This document shows, piece after piece, positions 1 to 7,107 of a DNA stretch of 64,000 nt. The DNA is taken from NCBI GenBank assembly GCA_021373115.1, contig JAJFTI010000006.1, positions 1-64,000 on the forward strand. Direction: 5' to 3'. The position numbers and the translations under genes are program-made. Every line of letters starts with the position of its first letter. Position 1 is the stretch's first letter. A model generated the notes under the pieces. That model had not been told where the DNA came from, searched no databases, and worked only from the letters and a program-made list of their open reading frames with translations. The DNA is from Eubacteriales bacterium. GTDB taxonomy: Bacteria; Bacillota; Clostridia; Christensenellales; CAG-138.

Positions 1-29
1 TGACCTGCTCCCCGAAAAAGTAGTCCACC
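1..29 (+). repeat. IS left terminal inverted repeat
   Basis: This starts TGACCTGCTCCCC and continues to GTAGTCCACC. It pairs imperfectly with the right end, read as reverse complement from 1224 down to 1197. The sequence left of base 1 is not available, so this being the exact tip of the element is inferred from the match to the right tip. Confidence 0.75.
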
Positions 30-77
30 TAAAAAGATAGAAAATGATAAACTGAGAAAAAGGAAAAGGTGGACAAA

Positions 78-344
78 ATGAAGAAGAGTAATTACACAGA
101 GGAGCAGATCGCCTTTGCGTTGAAGCAGGCGGAGCTGGGCACACCGATATCGGAGGTATGCCGGAAACTTGGCATCGCGGAACAAACATTTTACCGTTGG
201 AAGAGTAAGTACGGCGGGATGCTGCCAAGCGACATGAAGCGACTAAGGCAGCTGGAAGAAGAGAACGCCAAGCTGAAGAAGCTGGTGGCGGATCTGAGCC
301 TCGACAAATTGATGCTGCAGGACGTACTGACAAAAAAATTCTGA
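78..344 (+). CDS. IS3-family transposase OrfA (helix-turn-helix)
   Basis: An 88-residue OrfA that binds the IS ends. The N-terminal half is a homeodomain-like HTH_8/HTH_29 helix-turn-helix (TEEQIAFALKQAE, then EVCRKLGIAEQTFYRWKSKY). The C-terminal third is a leucine-zipper-like coiled coil (LRQLEEENAKLKKLVADL). ATG at 78 is preferred over GTG at 69 because AAGG at 66-69 lies about 8 bases upstream of it. The frame ends in a run of seven A residues just before TGA (about 332-344). Such a run is a slippery site where IS3 elements make an OrfAB fusion by -1 frameshift. Confidence 0.9.
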   Translation: MKKSNYTEEQIAFALKQAELGTPISEVCRKLGIAEQTFYRWKSKYGGMLPSDMKRLRQLEEENAKLKKLVADLSLDKLMLQDVLTKKF

Positions 345-367
345 GGCCTGCCGAGAAGCGGGATGCC

Positions 368-1174
368 GTGCGCTATCTGCAAGAGCGCTTCCAAGCAAGC
401 GAGCGCAAGAGTTGTACGGTGTTGCGAATCAACCGGGGATGGCACCGGAGGCAGCCAACCCGCGACGAGCAGGCCTTTTTACGAATGCGAATCAAGGAAA
501 TCGCCTCTGTACGAAAGCGATACGGATACCGGCGGATCCACGTCCTGTTGCTGCGGGAAGGCTGGAAAATCAACCACAAACGGGTCTACCGACTGTACAG
601 GCAGGAAGGATTGAACCTGAGGAAACCATCAAGCCGAAAGAAAATCAGCGTTTCGAGGGCTCCTGAGAAGGGATTGACAACTACGGTAAACGAATGCTGG
701 TGTATGGACTTCGTGTCCGATCAATTGTACAATGGAAAGCGGTTCCGGGCGCTGACGGTGCTGGACACGTTCAGCCGGGAAAGTCTGGCCATCTACGTGG
801 ACAAATCGATCAAGGGCGAACAGGTCTGCGACGAGCTGGAGAAACTCAAGGTAGTCCGCGGGCTGCCTCAACGGATTAAAGTCGATAACGGACCTGAGTT
901 CATCTCACGAGCGCTGGACGCCTGGTCGTACTTCAACAAGGTCAAGCTCGATTATTCCCGACCCGGTACGCCGACAGACAACCCGCACATCGAATCCTTC
1001 AACGGCAGTTTCCGAGACGAATGCCTGAACATGAACTGGTTTATGTCTCTGGAGGATGCCAGAGACAAAATAGAGCGCTGGCGAAGGGACTACAACGAGT
1101 TCCGTCCGCACAGCGCACTAACATACCTCACGCCGGCCGAATTTGCTCGGAAAACGGGCTCTGAGGCCGTCTAA
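368..1174 (+). CDS. IS3-family transposase OrfB (DDE integrase core)
   Basis: A 268-residue catalytic half of the transposase. An N-terminal HTH_21-like region (about 30-85, RYGYRRIHVLL) precedes an rve integrase core with catalytic residues D114 (CMDFVSD), D173 (KVDNGPEF) and E209 (PHIESFNGSFRDE). The frame is -1 relative to OrfA and is open back through the A7 run. A frameshifted OrfAB would read on through LRPAEKRDAV, which is typical IS3 junction sequence, so the GTG at 368 may not be used independently. No internal stop or missing catalytic residue is seen, so the element may still be active. Confidence 0.9.
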   Translation: MRYLQERFQASERKSCTVLRINRGWHRRQPTRDEQAFLRMRIKEIASVRKRYGYRRIHVLLLREGWKINHKRVYRLYRQEGLNLRKPSSRKKISVSRAPEKGLTTTVNECWCMDFVSDQLYNGKRFRALTVLDTFSRESLAIYVDKSIKGEQVCDELEKLKVVRGLPQRIKVDNGPEFISRALDAWSYFNKVKLDYSRPGTPTDNPHIESFNGSFRDECLNMNWFMSLEDARDKIERWRRDYNEFRPHSALTYLTPAEFARKTGSEAV

Positions 1175-1196
1175 ACATCGATTTTTTCTCATTCAA

Positions 1197-1224
1197 GCTG
1201 GACTACGATTTGGGGGACACCTCA
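1197..1224 (-). repeat. IS right terminal inverted repeat
   Basis: The reverse complement begins TGAGGTGTCCCCC and ends GTAGTCCAGC, matching the left repeat with a few mismatches and one gap. Its terminal TGA (1224-1222) also acts as the stop codon of the interrupted minus-strand reading frame. Confidence 0.78.
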
Positions 1225-1602
1225 TTTTCTCTCTTTCCTAACATTGTAGCTGGTCCAGTTTTCGGGGGCTAGATCAATTTCATCAGCATTAAGCTTAACA
1301 CCTATGCTAAACATACTTGTTGTGCTCGAGAAGTAGAACTCAATTTTATCTCGCACATTTTTACGAGAGAGCGCATTGCGGATAATAGCACTACGATTTC
1401 CAAGATAATTCTCACATTGGACATTGTTGTTGCCACTACGATGTCTAAAGTGAGTAGCTTGATTCTGGCTATCAGCAGCACATATATGTACTTCTTCCCA
1501 GCAACAAGCGCACTCATAACGATATGGCTCAAATCCATCGCTTTTTGCGGCGGTGTCAGCATCCACATAGTCGGATAGTATAGTATCGTATGCCTTTCGC
1601 AT
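1222..1602 (-). pseudogene. CoiA-like zinc-finger protein fragment truncated by the IS
   Basis: Only the first 126 residues remain. A plausible start (ATG at 1602 with AGGAG about 9 bases upstream) leads into a cysteine/histidine module with ECACC, a paired HFRHRSG and a later C. This is reminiscent of the N-terminal zinc-binding part of competence protein CoiA-like families. The frame runs directly into the IS right end and stops at the IS terminal TGA, so the natural C-terminus (normally a nuclease-like domain in this family) is lost or lies beyond the IS outside the window. Family assignment is tentative. The truncation is read directly from the sequence. Confidence 0.6.
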
Positions 1603-2570
1603 TCTGTAACGCTCCTAGCGGTTGAATGACATTTTCTAAGCCTGTATTAATTCTGTTGGTATATCTTAAATCTTCTACTTCAGATTGAATCCTATCTTCT
1701 TTGGTAGTGCGTAAAAAAATTTGAACAGCATGGGAAGAGAGTAATATAGGGATTAGGAGAGAGCGACCATGCTGAAACATCGAACTTAGTATAACGAAGA
1801 TTCAAGGAAAATGCGGAGAGAAAAAGATAATAAAACCCGAACCCGGTGTGTAAAGTAGAATGAGACCTCGAAATGCTGAGAACTTGCTTAACAGCTCGCG
1901 CTAGAAACATGTGGCAATTGGTGGCGAGACACATTGGTTACGATGGAGAATGTGTAAAAACCTTCCAGCATGAGAACACGGAATTGAAGATAGAGCGTGA
2001 TATGTAAAAGAGCAACGATCTACTTAACGAAGCTCCAGAAGTGAATACTATTCGATCTCAGAGCGTTTCGAATACCGGTATACTGGTGAAACTCATATTG
2101 CTTCAGCAATTTGTTTTTTACTGGTAGACGGCTCCCATAAGCCCTCCGGACTCTTTGTCGAACATTATATCAAACGATTTTTAAATAAACAAGTTTTAGC
2201 TGTTTTCACTCACTAACATCTCATAGAAGTTGAAAAAACAACAAATAATTATTGCGCTGTTGCGCTTTGGATGAAGTAATATAGTAGCACAAAGCATTTA
2301 TCCGTATGCACCCTGGAAATGTAAAGAAGCGCTTAACTTTTGTGAGCGCTAGATAGTTACAATACTATATTGCCATTTATCGACGTTGGGTTAGTCGTTT
2401 CACCTTGATTTATACTCTTGCGCGTTTCCACAATACTCCCGCGCGTTTCCTCGGGGGTGGGTGCAAATTCTCCTGCTATTTATAACCTGAGACATAATCA
2501 TCCAATTTCCTCACGTCCAATCAAAATACCAAATGCTGAAAAAGTCCAGAAAGTCTGGGCTTTTCGCATA
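1603..2570. other. Low-coding, degraded intergenic stretch
   Basis: About 970 bases with lower GC than the surroundings and no convincing gene. A minus-strand reading segment at about 1590-1700 has protein-like composition (KEDRIQSEVEDLRYTNR) and overlaps the start of the CoiA-like fragment. A short plus-strand frame near 1873-2007 could be a relic C-terminus. Neither has both a credible start and a recognisable family. The context (IS, truncated gene, tRNA operon at the far side) suggests decayed accessory DNA. Confidence 0.5.
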
Positions 2571-2609
2571 GAAAAAGTACTCACGAATTGTATCATTTCG
2601 TGAGTACTT
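2571..2609 (-). terminator. Rho-independent terminator of the tRNA operon
   Basis: On the minus strand a perfect 13-bp stem (AAGTACTCACGAA paired with TTCGTGAGTACTT, 2576-2588 with 2597-2609) is followed by a run of T. It lies just past the 3' end of tRNA-Cys, as expected for the end of the tRNA transcript. Confidence 0.85.
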
Positions 2610-2612
2610 AGC

Positions 2613-2686
2613 TGGAGGCGCCACCCGGAATCGGACCGGGGATGAAGGTTTTGCAGACCTCTGCCTTACCGCTTGGCTATGGCGCC
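2613..2686 (-). tRNA. tRNA-Cys (GCA)
   Basis: A 74-base cloverleaf including an encoded CCA. The acceptor stem GGCGCCA/TGGCGCC, anticodon GCA in the loop CTGCAAA, and T-arm GGTCCGATTCC (C in place of the usual TTCGA lead-in) are visible. It is the last gene of a five-tRNA operon transcribed leftwards. Confidence 0.93.
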
Positions 2687-2701
2687 AGATGCTGTTGAGA
2701 T

Positions 2702-2777
2702 TGGAGCGGGAGACGGGGCTCGAACCCGCCACCTCAGCCTTGGCAAGGCTGCGCTCTACCAAATGAGCTACTCCCGC
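2702..2777 (-). tRNA. tRNA-Gly (GCC)
   Basis: A 76-base cloverleaf with encoded CCA. The acceptor GCGGGAG/CTCCCGC, D-arm AGCTCATTTGGTAGAGC, anticodon GCC (TTGCCAA loop) and T-loop GGTTCGAGCC are clear. It lies 15 bases upstream of tRNA-Cys. Confidence 0.95.
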
Positions 2778-2784
2778 AGGGAAC

Positions 2785-2860
2785 TGGTGCCTCAGAGTGG
2801 ACTTGAACCACCGACACAGGGATTTTCAGTCCCTTGCTCTACCAGCTGAGCTACCGAGGC
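2785..2860 (-). tRNA. tRNA-Phe (GAA)
   Basis: A 76-base cloverleaf with encoded CCA. The acceptor GCCTCGG, D-arm AGCTCAGCTGGTAGAGC, anticodon GAA (CTGAAAA loop) and T-loop GGTTCAAGTCC are present. Confidence 0.95.
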
Positions 2861-2867
2861 AAGAAAA

Positions 2868-2944
2868 TGGCGACCCGGAGGGGATTTGAACCCCTGACTT
2901 CCAGCGTGACAGGCTGGCGTGCTAAACCGCTGCACTACCGGGCC
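2868..2944 (-). tRNA. tRNA-Asp (GTC)
   Basis: A 77-base cloverleaf with encoded CCA. The acceptor GGCCCGG/CCGGGTC, anticodon GTC (CTGTCAC loop) and T-loop GGTTCAAATCC are present. Confidence 0.94.
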
Positions 2945-2958
2945 AACAGAACAAAAAA

Positions 2959-3034
2959 TGGTGGGAACAACAGGGCTCGAACCTGTGACCCCTTGCTTGT
3001 AAGGCAAGTGCTCTCCCAGCTGAGCTATGCTCCC
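2959..3034 (-). tRNA. tRNA-Val (TAC)
   Basis: A 76-base cloverleaf with encoded CCA. The acceptor GGGAGCA/TGTTCCC, D-arm AGCTCAGCTGGGAGAGC, anticodon TAC (CTTACAA loop) and T-loop GGTTCGAGCC are present. It is the first gene of the operon after the promoter at 3059-3087. Confidence 0.95.
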
Positions 3035-3058
3035 CCAAACATCACAAATGCAAAAATA

Positions 3059-3087
3059 AGTATAGCGGATTGAGGGGGTTGTGTCAA
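3059..3087 (-). promoter_or_regulatory. Strong sigma-A promoter of the tRNA operon
   Basis: Minus strand: TTGACA (3087-3082), 17-base spacer, TATACT (3064-3059), about 25 bases upstream of tRNA-Val. It is nearly consensus, as expected for stable RNA. Confidence 0.88.
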
Positions 3088-3256
3088 CCGGAAAGAACCG
3101 CTTTTTCATCATAAAAAAACGGAAGGGGTTCCAACCCAGTTCATAGGAAAGTTGGGGCGTTACGTTGCGCGTATCCTGCTGCAAGAGCCGCGGCGTGATT
3201 CCGCTTTCAATACCGGAGGAAATTCAGCTGTTTTTTCAGAAACACCCGAAAGGCCG

Positions 3257-3285
3257 TTGCACAAGGCGTGGAAATGATATATAAT
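3257..3285 (+). promoter_or_regulatory. Promoter of the ECF-pantothenate kinase gene
   Basis: TTGCAC, 17-base spacer, TATAAT, followed by a leader of about 57 bases with AAGGAGG before ATG 3349. The -10 lies downstream of an alternative in-frame ATG at 3268, which rules that start out if this promoter is used. Confidence 0.8.
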
Positions 3286-3348
3286 GTGACAACTTCAACC
3301 GAAACATTCCCCGTTCTGACTGTATACGGCAAGAAGGAGGCAGTGGAG

Positions 3349-4689
3349 ATGGAAACAATAAACAAGCGAAACACGAACACGAGAAACCTGGCGCGTGCCG
3401 GCATCCTGTGCGCGCTGATTATCGTGATGACGTTTGTTCCATACACCGGCTACATCTACTATGGCCTCATTGAAATTACGACGCTGCATATCGTGGTCGC
3501 GGTAGGGGCGGTGCTGCTCGGCTGGCAATATGGCGCGGTGCTTGGCCTGGTATGGGGTATCACATGCGTTTTGCGTGCGCTGACGAATCCGCTCTGGGCG
3601 CCGTTTATTAACCCCCTGATCTCCGTTGTGCCGCGTGTGTTCGTTGGCGCGGTCGGCGGATTGGTTGCGCAGGGACTCCGAAAGCTCAAGGTGCGTTCCG
3701 GTCTCGTTGCCGGAATTTCCGCCGCGGCGGCAACGCTGACGAATACCGTGCTCGTGCTCTCCGCGTTGAAACTGTTTTCCACCGTACTCACGGGCATGCC
3801 GCTGTTCGGTACGATTTACGCGACCCTCATCGGGCTTAACGGTTCGATTGAACTCATCGCGGCCATTCTTCTTGTGCCGGTGATCGTTGCCGCAATCAAA
3901 CCGCATGAACTGGTGCTTGGGATCGATATTGGCGCTTCCACCACGAAGTTCGTGCTGGTCAAAAACGGCAAGTGCGTCCGGGAATACCGCAAACCGGATG
4001 AACAGAGCTTTGAGGATGCGTTGGATTCATTTGGCTATGCGGGGGTTCGCCGTATTGCGCTGACCGGCGTTGGCGCTTCGTACATCAAAGGGAATCTTCG
4101 CGGAATTCCCACCGTGCGCAAGGACGAGTTTGCTTCGGTAGCGCGGGGGGCTTCCAAACTTTCCAAGAAATTCAATATGCTTATCGTCAGCGTTGGCACG
4201 GGCACGTCGTTTACGCGGATGACGCCGATTCGCGCCTGGCACGTTGGCGGCACCGGCCTTGGCGGCGGCCTCCTGAAGGGACTTAGCGGCAGGCTCTGTA
4301 AAACGAACGACATGGACGAACTGCAGAAGCTCGCGGCCAATGGGGACCTGCACGAAATCGACCTCCAGCTGATGGATGTTTGCGAGGGCACGATTTCGTA
4401 TCTCAAGCCGAACACCACGGTTGCCAATATGAGCAAGCTGAATGAACAAACCGCCTGCGCGGATCTCGCGGCGGGCTTATGCAACATGATCTTTCAGGCA
4501 ATCGGCGTAATGGCTGTGTTCGCGGCCAAGCGGCGGTTCACTCGAACTATTGTGCTCGTCGGTACCATATCAGACTGGCCAATTGCGCAGCGCAGTCTGA
4601 GTGAGGTAGCGGCGCTGCATCGCGTGAAGTTCATCGTGCCCGATCACGCCGCGTTTGCAACGGCAATCGGCGCTGCGCTGTTGGAATAG
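3349..4689 (+). CDS. ECF transporter S-component fused to type II pantothenate kinase
   Basis: 446 residues in two parts. Residues about 15-183 form five or six hydrophobic segments typical of an ECF S-component (substrate-binding membrane subunit; LARAGILCALIIVMTFVP at the start). From residue about 187 there is an actin-fold kinase of the type II pantothenate kinase (CoaW) family, with the phosphate-1 motif GIDIGASTTKF (191-201), a GVGASYIKG segment and the glycine-rich VSVGTGTSFT. The kinase would phosphorylate pantothenate at the start of CoA synthesis. The fusion implies that the membrane half imports pantothenate or a precursor and hands it to the kinase, which traps it. The start is ATG 3349 with AAGGAGG upstream. 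ECF energising subunits are not in the window. There is no frameshift or stop at the junction, so the fusion appears genuine. Confidence 0.85.
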   Translation: METINKRNTNTRNLARAGILCALIIVMTFVPYTGYIYYGLIEITTLHIVVAVGAVLLGWQYGAVLGLVWGITCVLRALTNPLWAPFINPLISVVPRVFVGAVGGLVAQGLRKLKVRSGLVAGISAAAATLTNTVLVLSALKLFSTVLTGMPLFGTIYATLIGLNGSIELIAAILLVPVIVAAIKPHELVLGIDIGASTTKFVLVKNGKCVREYRKPDEQSFEDALDSFGYAGVRRIALTGVGASYIKGNLRGIPTVRKDEFASVARGASKLSKKFNMLIVSVGTGTSFTRMTPIRAWHVGGTGLGGGLLKGLSGRLCKTNDMDELQKLAANGDLHEIDLQLMDVCEGTISYLKPNTTVANMSKLNEQTACADLAAGLCNMIFQAIGVMAVFAAKRRFTRTIVLVGTISDWPIAQRSLSEVAALHRVKFIVPDHAAFATAIGAALLE

Positions 4690-4718
4690 CAAACCAGCAT
4701 CGAACGCTCAGATCTACA

Positions 4719-4741
4719 GGGCGCGGCGACGCGCTCTTTTC
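4719..4741 (+). terminator. Probable terminator after the ECF-kinase gene
   Basis: A GGGCGCG/CGCGCTC stem (one G-T pair) with a GCGA tetraloop and a TTTT tail. The tail is short, and read-through into hom 30 bases later is possible. Confidence 0.5.
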
Positions 4742-4772
4742 TGGTTCGGGCATAACAAGGATAGGAGGAAAT

Positions 4773-6062
4773 GTGAAACACTATCAGGTGGCCCTCTTGG
4801 GCTTTGGAACGGTTGGAAGCGGCGTGTACCGCGTACTCAGCGAAAACGGCGCGCAGATCACGCACCGCGAGGGGATCAACATCTCCGTGAAGCGAATTCT
4901 GGTTCGGGATTTTGAGCAAGAACCAAACCTGCATCTTGCGCCAATGGAACTGTATACCACGTCGTTTGACGATATCGTAAACGATCCGGAAATCGACATT
5001 GTCGCCGAATGTATGGGCGGCATCGAGCCGGCGCGCTCGTTCATACTGCGCGCGCTGGGCGCCGGAAAGACGGTAGTAACCTCGAATAAAGAGGTTATGA
5101 GTAAGCACTGGCCCGCGTTTGAGCAGGCGGCGAAATCAACCGGCGCGGGACTGTATCTCGAAGCGACGGTCGGCGGCGGCATTCCGATTCTGCGTACGAT
5201 TCTCGACTCCATGCAGGCGAACAACATTTCGCGCGTGATGGGCATTATCAACGGCACGACGAACTATATTCTAACGCAGATGACGGAGAGCGGCAGGAGC
5301 TTTGAGGAAGCCCTGAAGGAAGCGCAGGCGCTCGGTTACGCGGAGGCGAACCCCACGGCGGATGTAGAGGGCTATGATGCGATGTATAAGCTCTCCATTC
5401 TCTCCTCCATGGCGTTTCACGCGCATATGCCGATCGAGGTTATCTACCGCGAGGGGATTACGAAGCTCACCCCGGCGGACTTCGAGACTGCGCGTCTGCT
5501 GGGCTATACGATCAAGCTGCTTGCGATCGGGAAAAAAGCGGGAAAGCGTATTGAGGTGCGCGTCCATCCGACCATGATACCGAATACGCATCCGCTTGCG
5601 AGCGTACGCGGCGTGTTTAACGCCATCTTCCTCACGGGTCATGCCGTGGATGATATCATGCTCTACGGGCGCGGTGCAGGCTGTATGCCAACCGCCAGCG
5701 CCGTTGTCAGCGACATCGTCTATGCCTGCCATCATGATCAGCGGCATCACTATATGACGTTTGTCAACGAGGAGAGTATCAGCAATGAGATAACCCTCGT
5801 TTGCGATTTCATCTGCATTTACAGCATTCGACTGAAGGTTGCGGACAAGCCGGGCACCATGGCGGCGATCGCGGCGGCGTTTGCCGAGCAGGGCGTTTCG
5901 CTCAAGAGCGTGATTCAGCTTGGCGAGCCGGACGGTACTTCGGCGCGGATTACGTTTATTACGCACGCGGCGAGCGAGTTTGCCGTGCGGGACTCGCTGA
6001 AAAAGATTGAAGCACTCGACTGTGTCAGCGCGGTGGAAAGTGTCATCCGCGTGGAGGAGTAA
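4773..6062 (+). CDS. hom: Homoserine dehydrogenase with C-terminal ACT domain
   Basis: 429 residues. It reduces aspartate semialdehyde to homoserine in threonine and methionine synthesis. The N-terminal Rossmann motif (LLGFGTVGSGVY, about 8-19) and the family signatures with GGGIPILR and NGTTNYIL are present, followed by the catalytic domain (ADVEGYDAMYKL). Residues about 350-429 form an ACT domain (LKVADKPGTMAAIAAAFAEQ), which normally gives feedback inhibition by threonine. Length is normal for the ACT-containing family. The start is GTG 4773 with AGGAGG seven bases upstream. Neighbours give no amino-acid operon context; thrC and thrB are not adjacent. Confidence 0.93.
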   Translation: MKHYQVALLGFGTVGSGVYRVLSENGAQITHREGINISVKRILVRDFEQEPNLHLAPMELYTTSFDDIVNDPEIDIVAECMGGIEPARSFILRALGAGKTVVTSNKEVMSKHWPAFEQAAKSTGAGLYLEATVGGGIPILRTILDSMQANNISRVMGIINGTTNYILTQMTESGRSFEEALKEAQALGYAEANPTADVEGYDAMYKLSILSSMAFHAHMPIEVIYREGITKLTPADFETARLLGYTIKLLAIGKKAGKRIEVRVHPTMIPNTHPLASVRGVFNAIFLTGHAVDDIMLYGRGAGCMPTASAVVSDIVYACHHDQRHHYMTFVNEESISNEITLVCDFICIYSIRLKVADKPGTMAAIAAAFAEQGVSLKSVIQLGEPDGTSARITFITHAASEFAVRDSLKKIEALDCVSAVESVIRVEE

Positions 6063-6087
6063 GCTTTCAATTCTTGGAAATAACACT

Positions 6088-6116
6088 TGCAATGAACGGC
6101 TAGCTTCGCTATAATG
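6088..6116 (+). promoter_or_regulatory. Promoter of tRNA-Thr
   Basis: TTGCAA, 17-base spacer, TATAAT, ending 12 bases before the mature tRNA. Confidence 0.85.
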
Positions 6117-6128
6117 TTCGTTGCGAGC

Positions 6129-6204
6129 GCTGATGTAGCTCAGTCGGTAGAGCACCTCATTGGTAATGAGGAGGTAGACAGTTCGAATCTGTTCATCAGC
6201 TCCA
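6129..6204 (+). tRNA. tRNA-Thr (GGT)
   Basis: A 76-base cloverleaf with encoded CCA. The acceptor GCTGATG/CATCAGC, D-arm AGCTCAGTCGGTAGAGC, anticodon GGT (TTGGTAA loop) and T-loop AGTTCGAATCT are visible. It is a single-gene transcript with its own promoter and terminator. Confidence 0.95.
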
Positions 6205-6212
6205 AATAGAAG

Positions 6213-6244
6213 AAACAGCATCCCAAACGGGGTGCTGTTTTTTT
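6213..6244 (+). terminator. Terminator of tRNA-Thr
   Basis: A 12-bp stem AAACAGCATCCC with GGGGTGCTGTTT and a T tail, starting 9 bases after the tRNA. Confidence 0.88.
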
Positions 6245-6325
6245 AAGCGCGTTAGGAAGCTTTTTACCTCCGATTTCGATTCTTATAGACCTCTCTCAAG
6301 ATCTCTTTAAAAATGGAAAGGACGC

Positions 6326-6353
6326 TTGACATTTTGCTCCAACGTGTTATACT
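6326..6353 (+). promoter_or_regulatory. Promoter of the XRE regulator / membrane protein pair
   Basis: TTGACA, 16-base spacer, TATACT. It is flanked by copies of ATGGAAAG at 6313-6320 and inside the palindrome at 6360-6379. Confidence 0.82.
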
Positions 6354-6359
6354 CTGTCC

Positions 6360-6379
6360 ATGGAAAGCAAACTTTCCAT
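6360..6379. promoter_or_regulatory. Palindromic operator candidate
   Basis: Perfect 8-bp arms ATGGAAAG and CTTTCCAT separated by CAAA, located at about +1 to +20 of the promoter. An identical half-site (6313-6320) lies just upstream of the -35. The position suggests autorepression by the XRE protein encoded next. The protein-site pairing is inferred. Confidence 0.6.
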
Positions 6380-6395
6380 TCGGAGGTGAGGAGAC

Positions 6396-6599
6396 GTGAA
6401 AAATCGCTTGGAGGAGCTGCGTAAACAGCGCGGCATCAAGCAGGAGGAACTCGCCGCCGCGCTGGAAGTTTCGCGGCAGACGATCGGTTCGCTTGAGAAC
6501 GGGCGTTATAACCCGTCGATCCTGCTGGCGTTCAGGATTGCGCGCTATTTCGGCGTTGGCATAGAAGAGATTTTTATCTACGAGGAGGAAACAATATGA
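6396..6599 (+). CDS. Small XRE-family transcriptional regulator
   Basis: 67 residues, almost entirely one Cro/C1-type helix-turn-helix (about 5-58: LRKQRGIKQEELAAALEVSR followed by QTIGSLENGRYNP). This matches the compact YgzD/YozG-like regulators often paired with a membrane protein. The start is GTG 6396 with GGAGGTGAGG upstream. The stop overlaps the next gene by ATGA, so the two are translationally coupled. A perfect palindrome between promoter and start suggests autoregulation. Confidence 0.88.
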   Translation: MKNRLEELRKQRGIKQEELAAALEVSRQTIGSLENGRYNPSILLAFRIARYFGVGIEEIFIYEEETI

Positions 6600-7027
6600 A
6601 AAAGAATATTGGGAACGTGATTGCCTTAATCGTTGGACTGGTTTTGCTTGGGTCGGGCTTGTTTCTGATCCGGGCATATCCTGTCGAGCAGGGCGTTCTG
6701 CGGGCGCTGCCGTATGTTTGCATCGGCCTCGGCTGCGGTCTGTTTGGGCAGGGGGTCAGCGGCTTTGTGAACCGCGCGGTGCTCAAAAAGAACCCCGAAA
6801 TCGCGAAACAACAAGAGATTGAGCAGAAGGACGAGCGCAATCAGGAGATTGCCAGCCGCGCGAAGGCGAAGGCATACGACGCGATGATCTTCGTGTTCGG
6901 TGCGCTGATGGTCGCGTTTGCGCTGATGGGGATAGATCTCGTTCCGGTGCTGCTGCTCGTGGGGGCTTATCTTTACGTGGTTGGCGTTGGTATTTACTAT
7001 CGCTGTAAGCTCGAAAAGGAACTGTAG
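6596..7027 (+). CDS. Four-TM membrane protein paired with XRE regulator
   Basis: 143 residues with hydrophobic segments near 7-25, 36-60, 94-112 and 115-133 and a charged cytoplasmic-looking stretch between TM2 and TM3 (about 62-90: KKNPEIAKQQEIEQKDERNQ). It resembles the small DUF2178-like membrane proteins encoded next to XRE regulators, whose function is not established. It is coupled to the regulator by a 4-base overlap. The biochemical role cannot be told from sequence. Confidence 0.75.
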   Translation: MKKNIGNVIALIVGLVLLGSGLFLIRAYPVEQGVLRALPYVCIGLGCGLFGQGVSGFVNRAVLKKNPEIAKQQEIEQKDERNQEIASRAKAKAYDAMIFVFGALMVAFALMGIDLVPVLLLVGAYLYVVGVGIYYRCKLEKEL

Positions 7028-7056
7028 GCCGAACAAGCCCTTTTAAGTGGAACACA

Positions 7057-7099
7057 AAAACCCCTGGATTGCGTAACGGCGATCCGGGGGTTCCATTTT
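7057..7099. terminator. Bidirectional terminator between convergent genes
   Basis: The AACCCCTGGAT/ATCCGGGGGTT stem (7059-7069 with 7082-7092) is followed by TTTTT on both strands. The minus-strand T run directly abuts the stem. Confidence 0.82.
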
Positions 7100-7107
7100 T
7101 ACATGGC

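Larger units (their letters stand above)
1..1224 (+). mobile_element. IS3-family insertion sequence
   Basis: A complete-looking element with two overlapping-phase transposase frames between imperfect terminal inverted repeats (1-29 and 1197-1224). Both ends begin 5'-TGA and keep the blocks CCCC and TAGTCCA in the same register apart from one gap. The left end coincides with the first base of the window, so the flanking target duplication cannot be checked on that side. The transposase motifs resemble the IS3/IS407 type. The right end lies inside a minus-strand gene, so the element disrupted a pre-existing gene. Confidence 0.88.

Noticed and set aside
1556..1934. Two overlapping minus-strand frames upstream of the CoiA-like fragment
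   Set aside because: No recognisable family and no convincing start; part of the first has protein-like composition but too little to call a gene.
2535..2571. Second hairpin CCAGA/TCTGG left of the tRNA operon terminator
   Set aside because: The stem is short and mismatched; the stronger hairpin at 2576-2609 is a sufficient terminator.
3268..3348. In-frame upstream start for the ECF-kinase gene
   Set aside because: It lies over the spacer and -10 of the likely promoter and has no SD; ATG 3349 has AAGGAGG.
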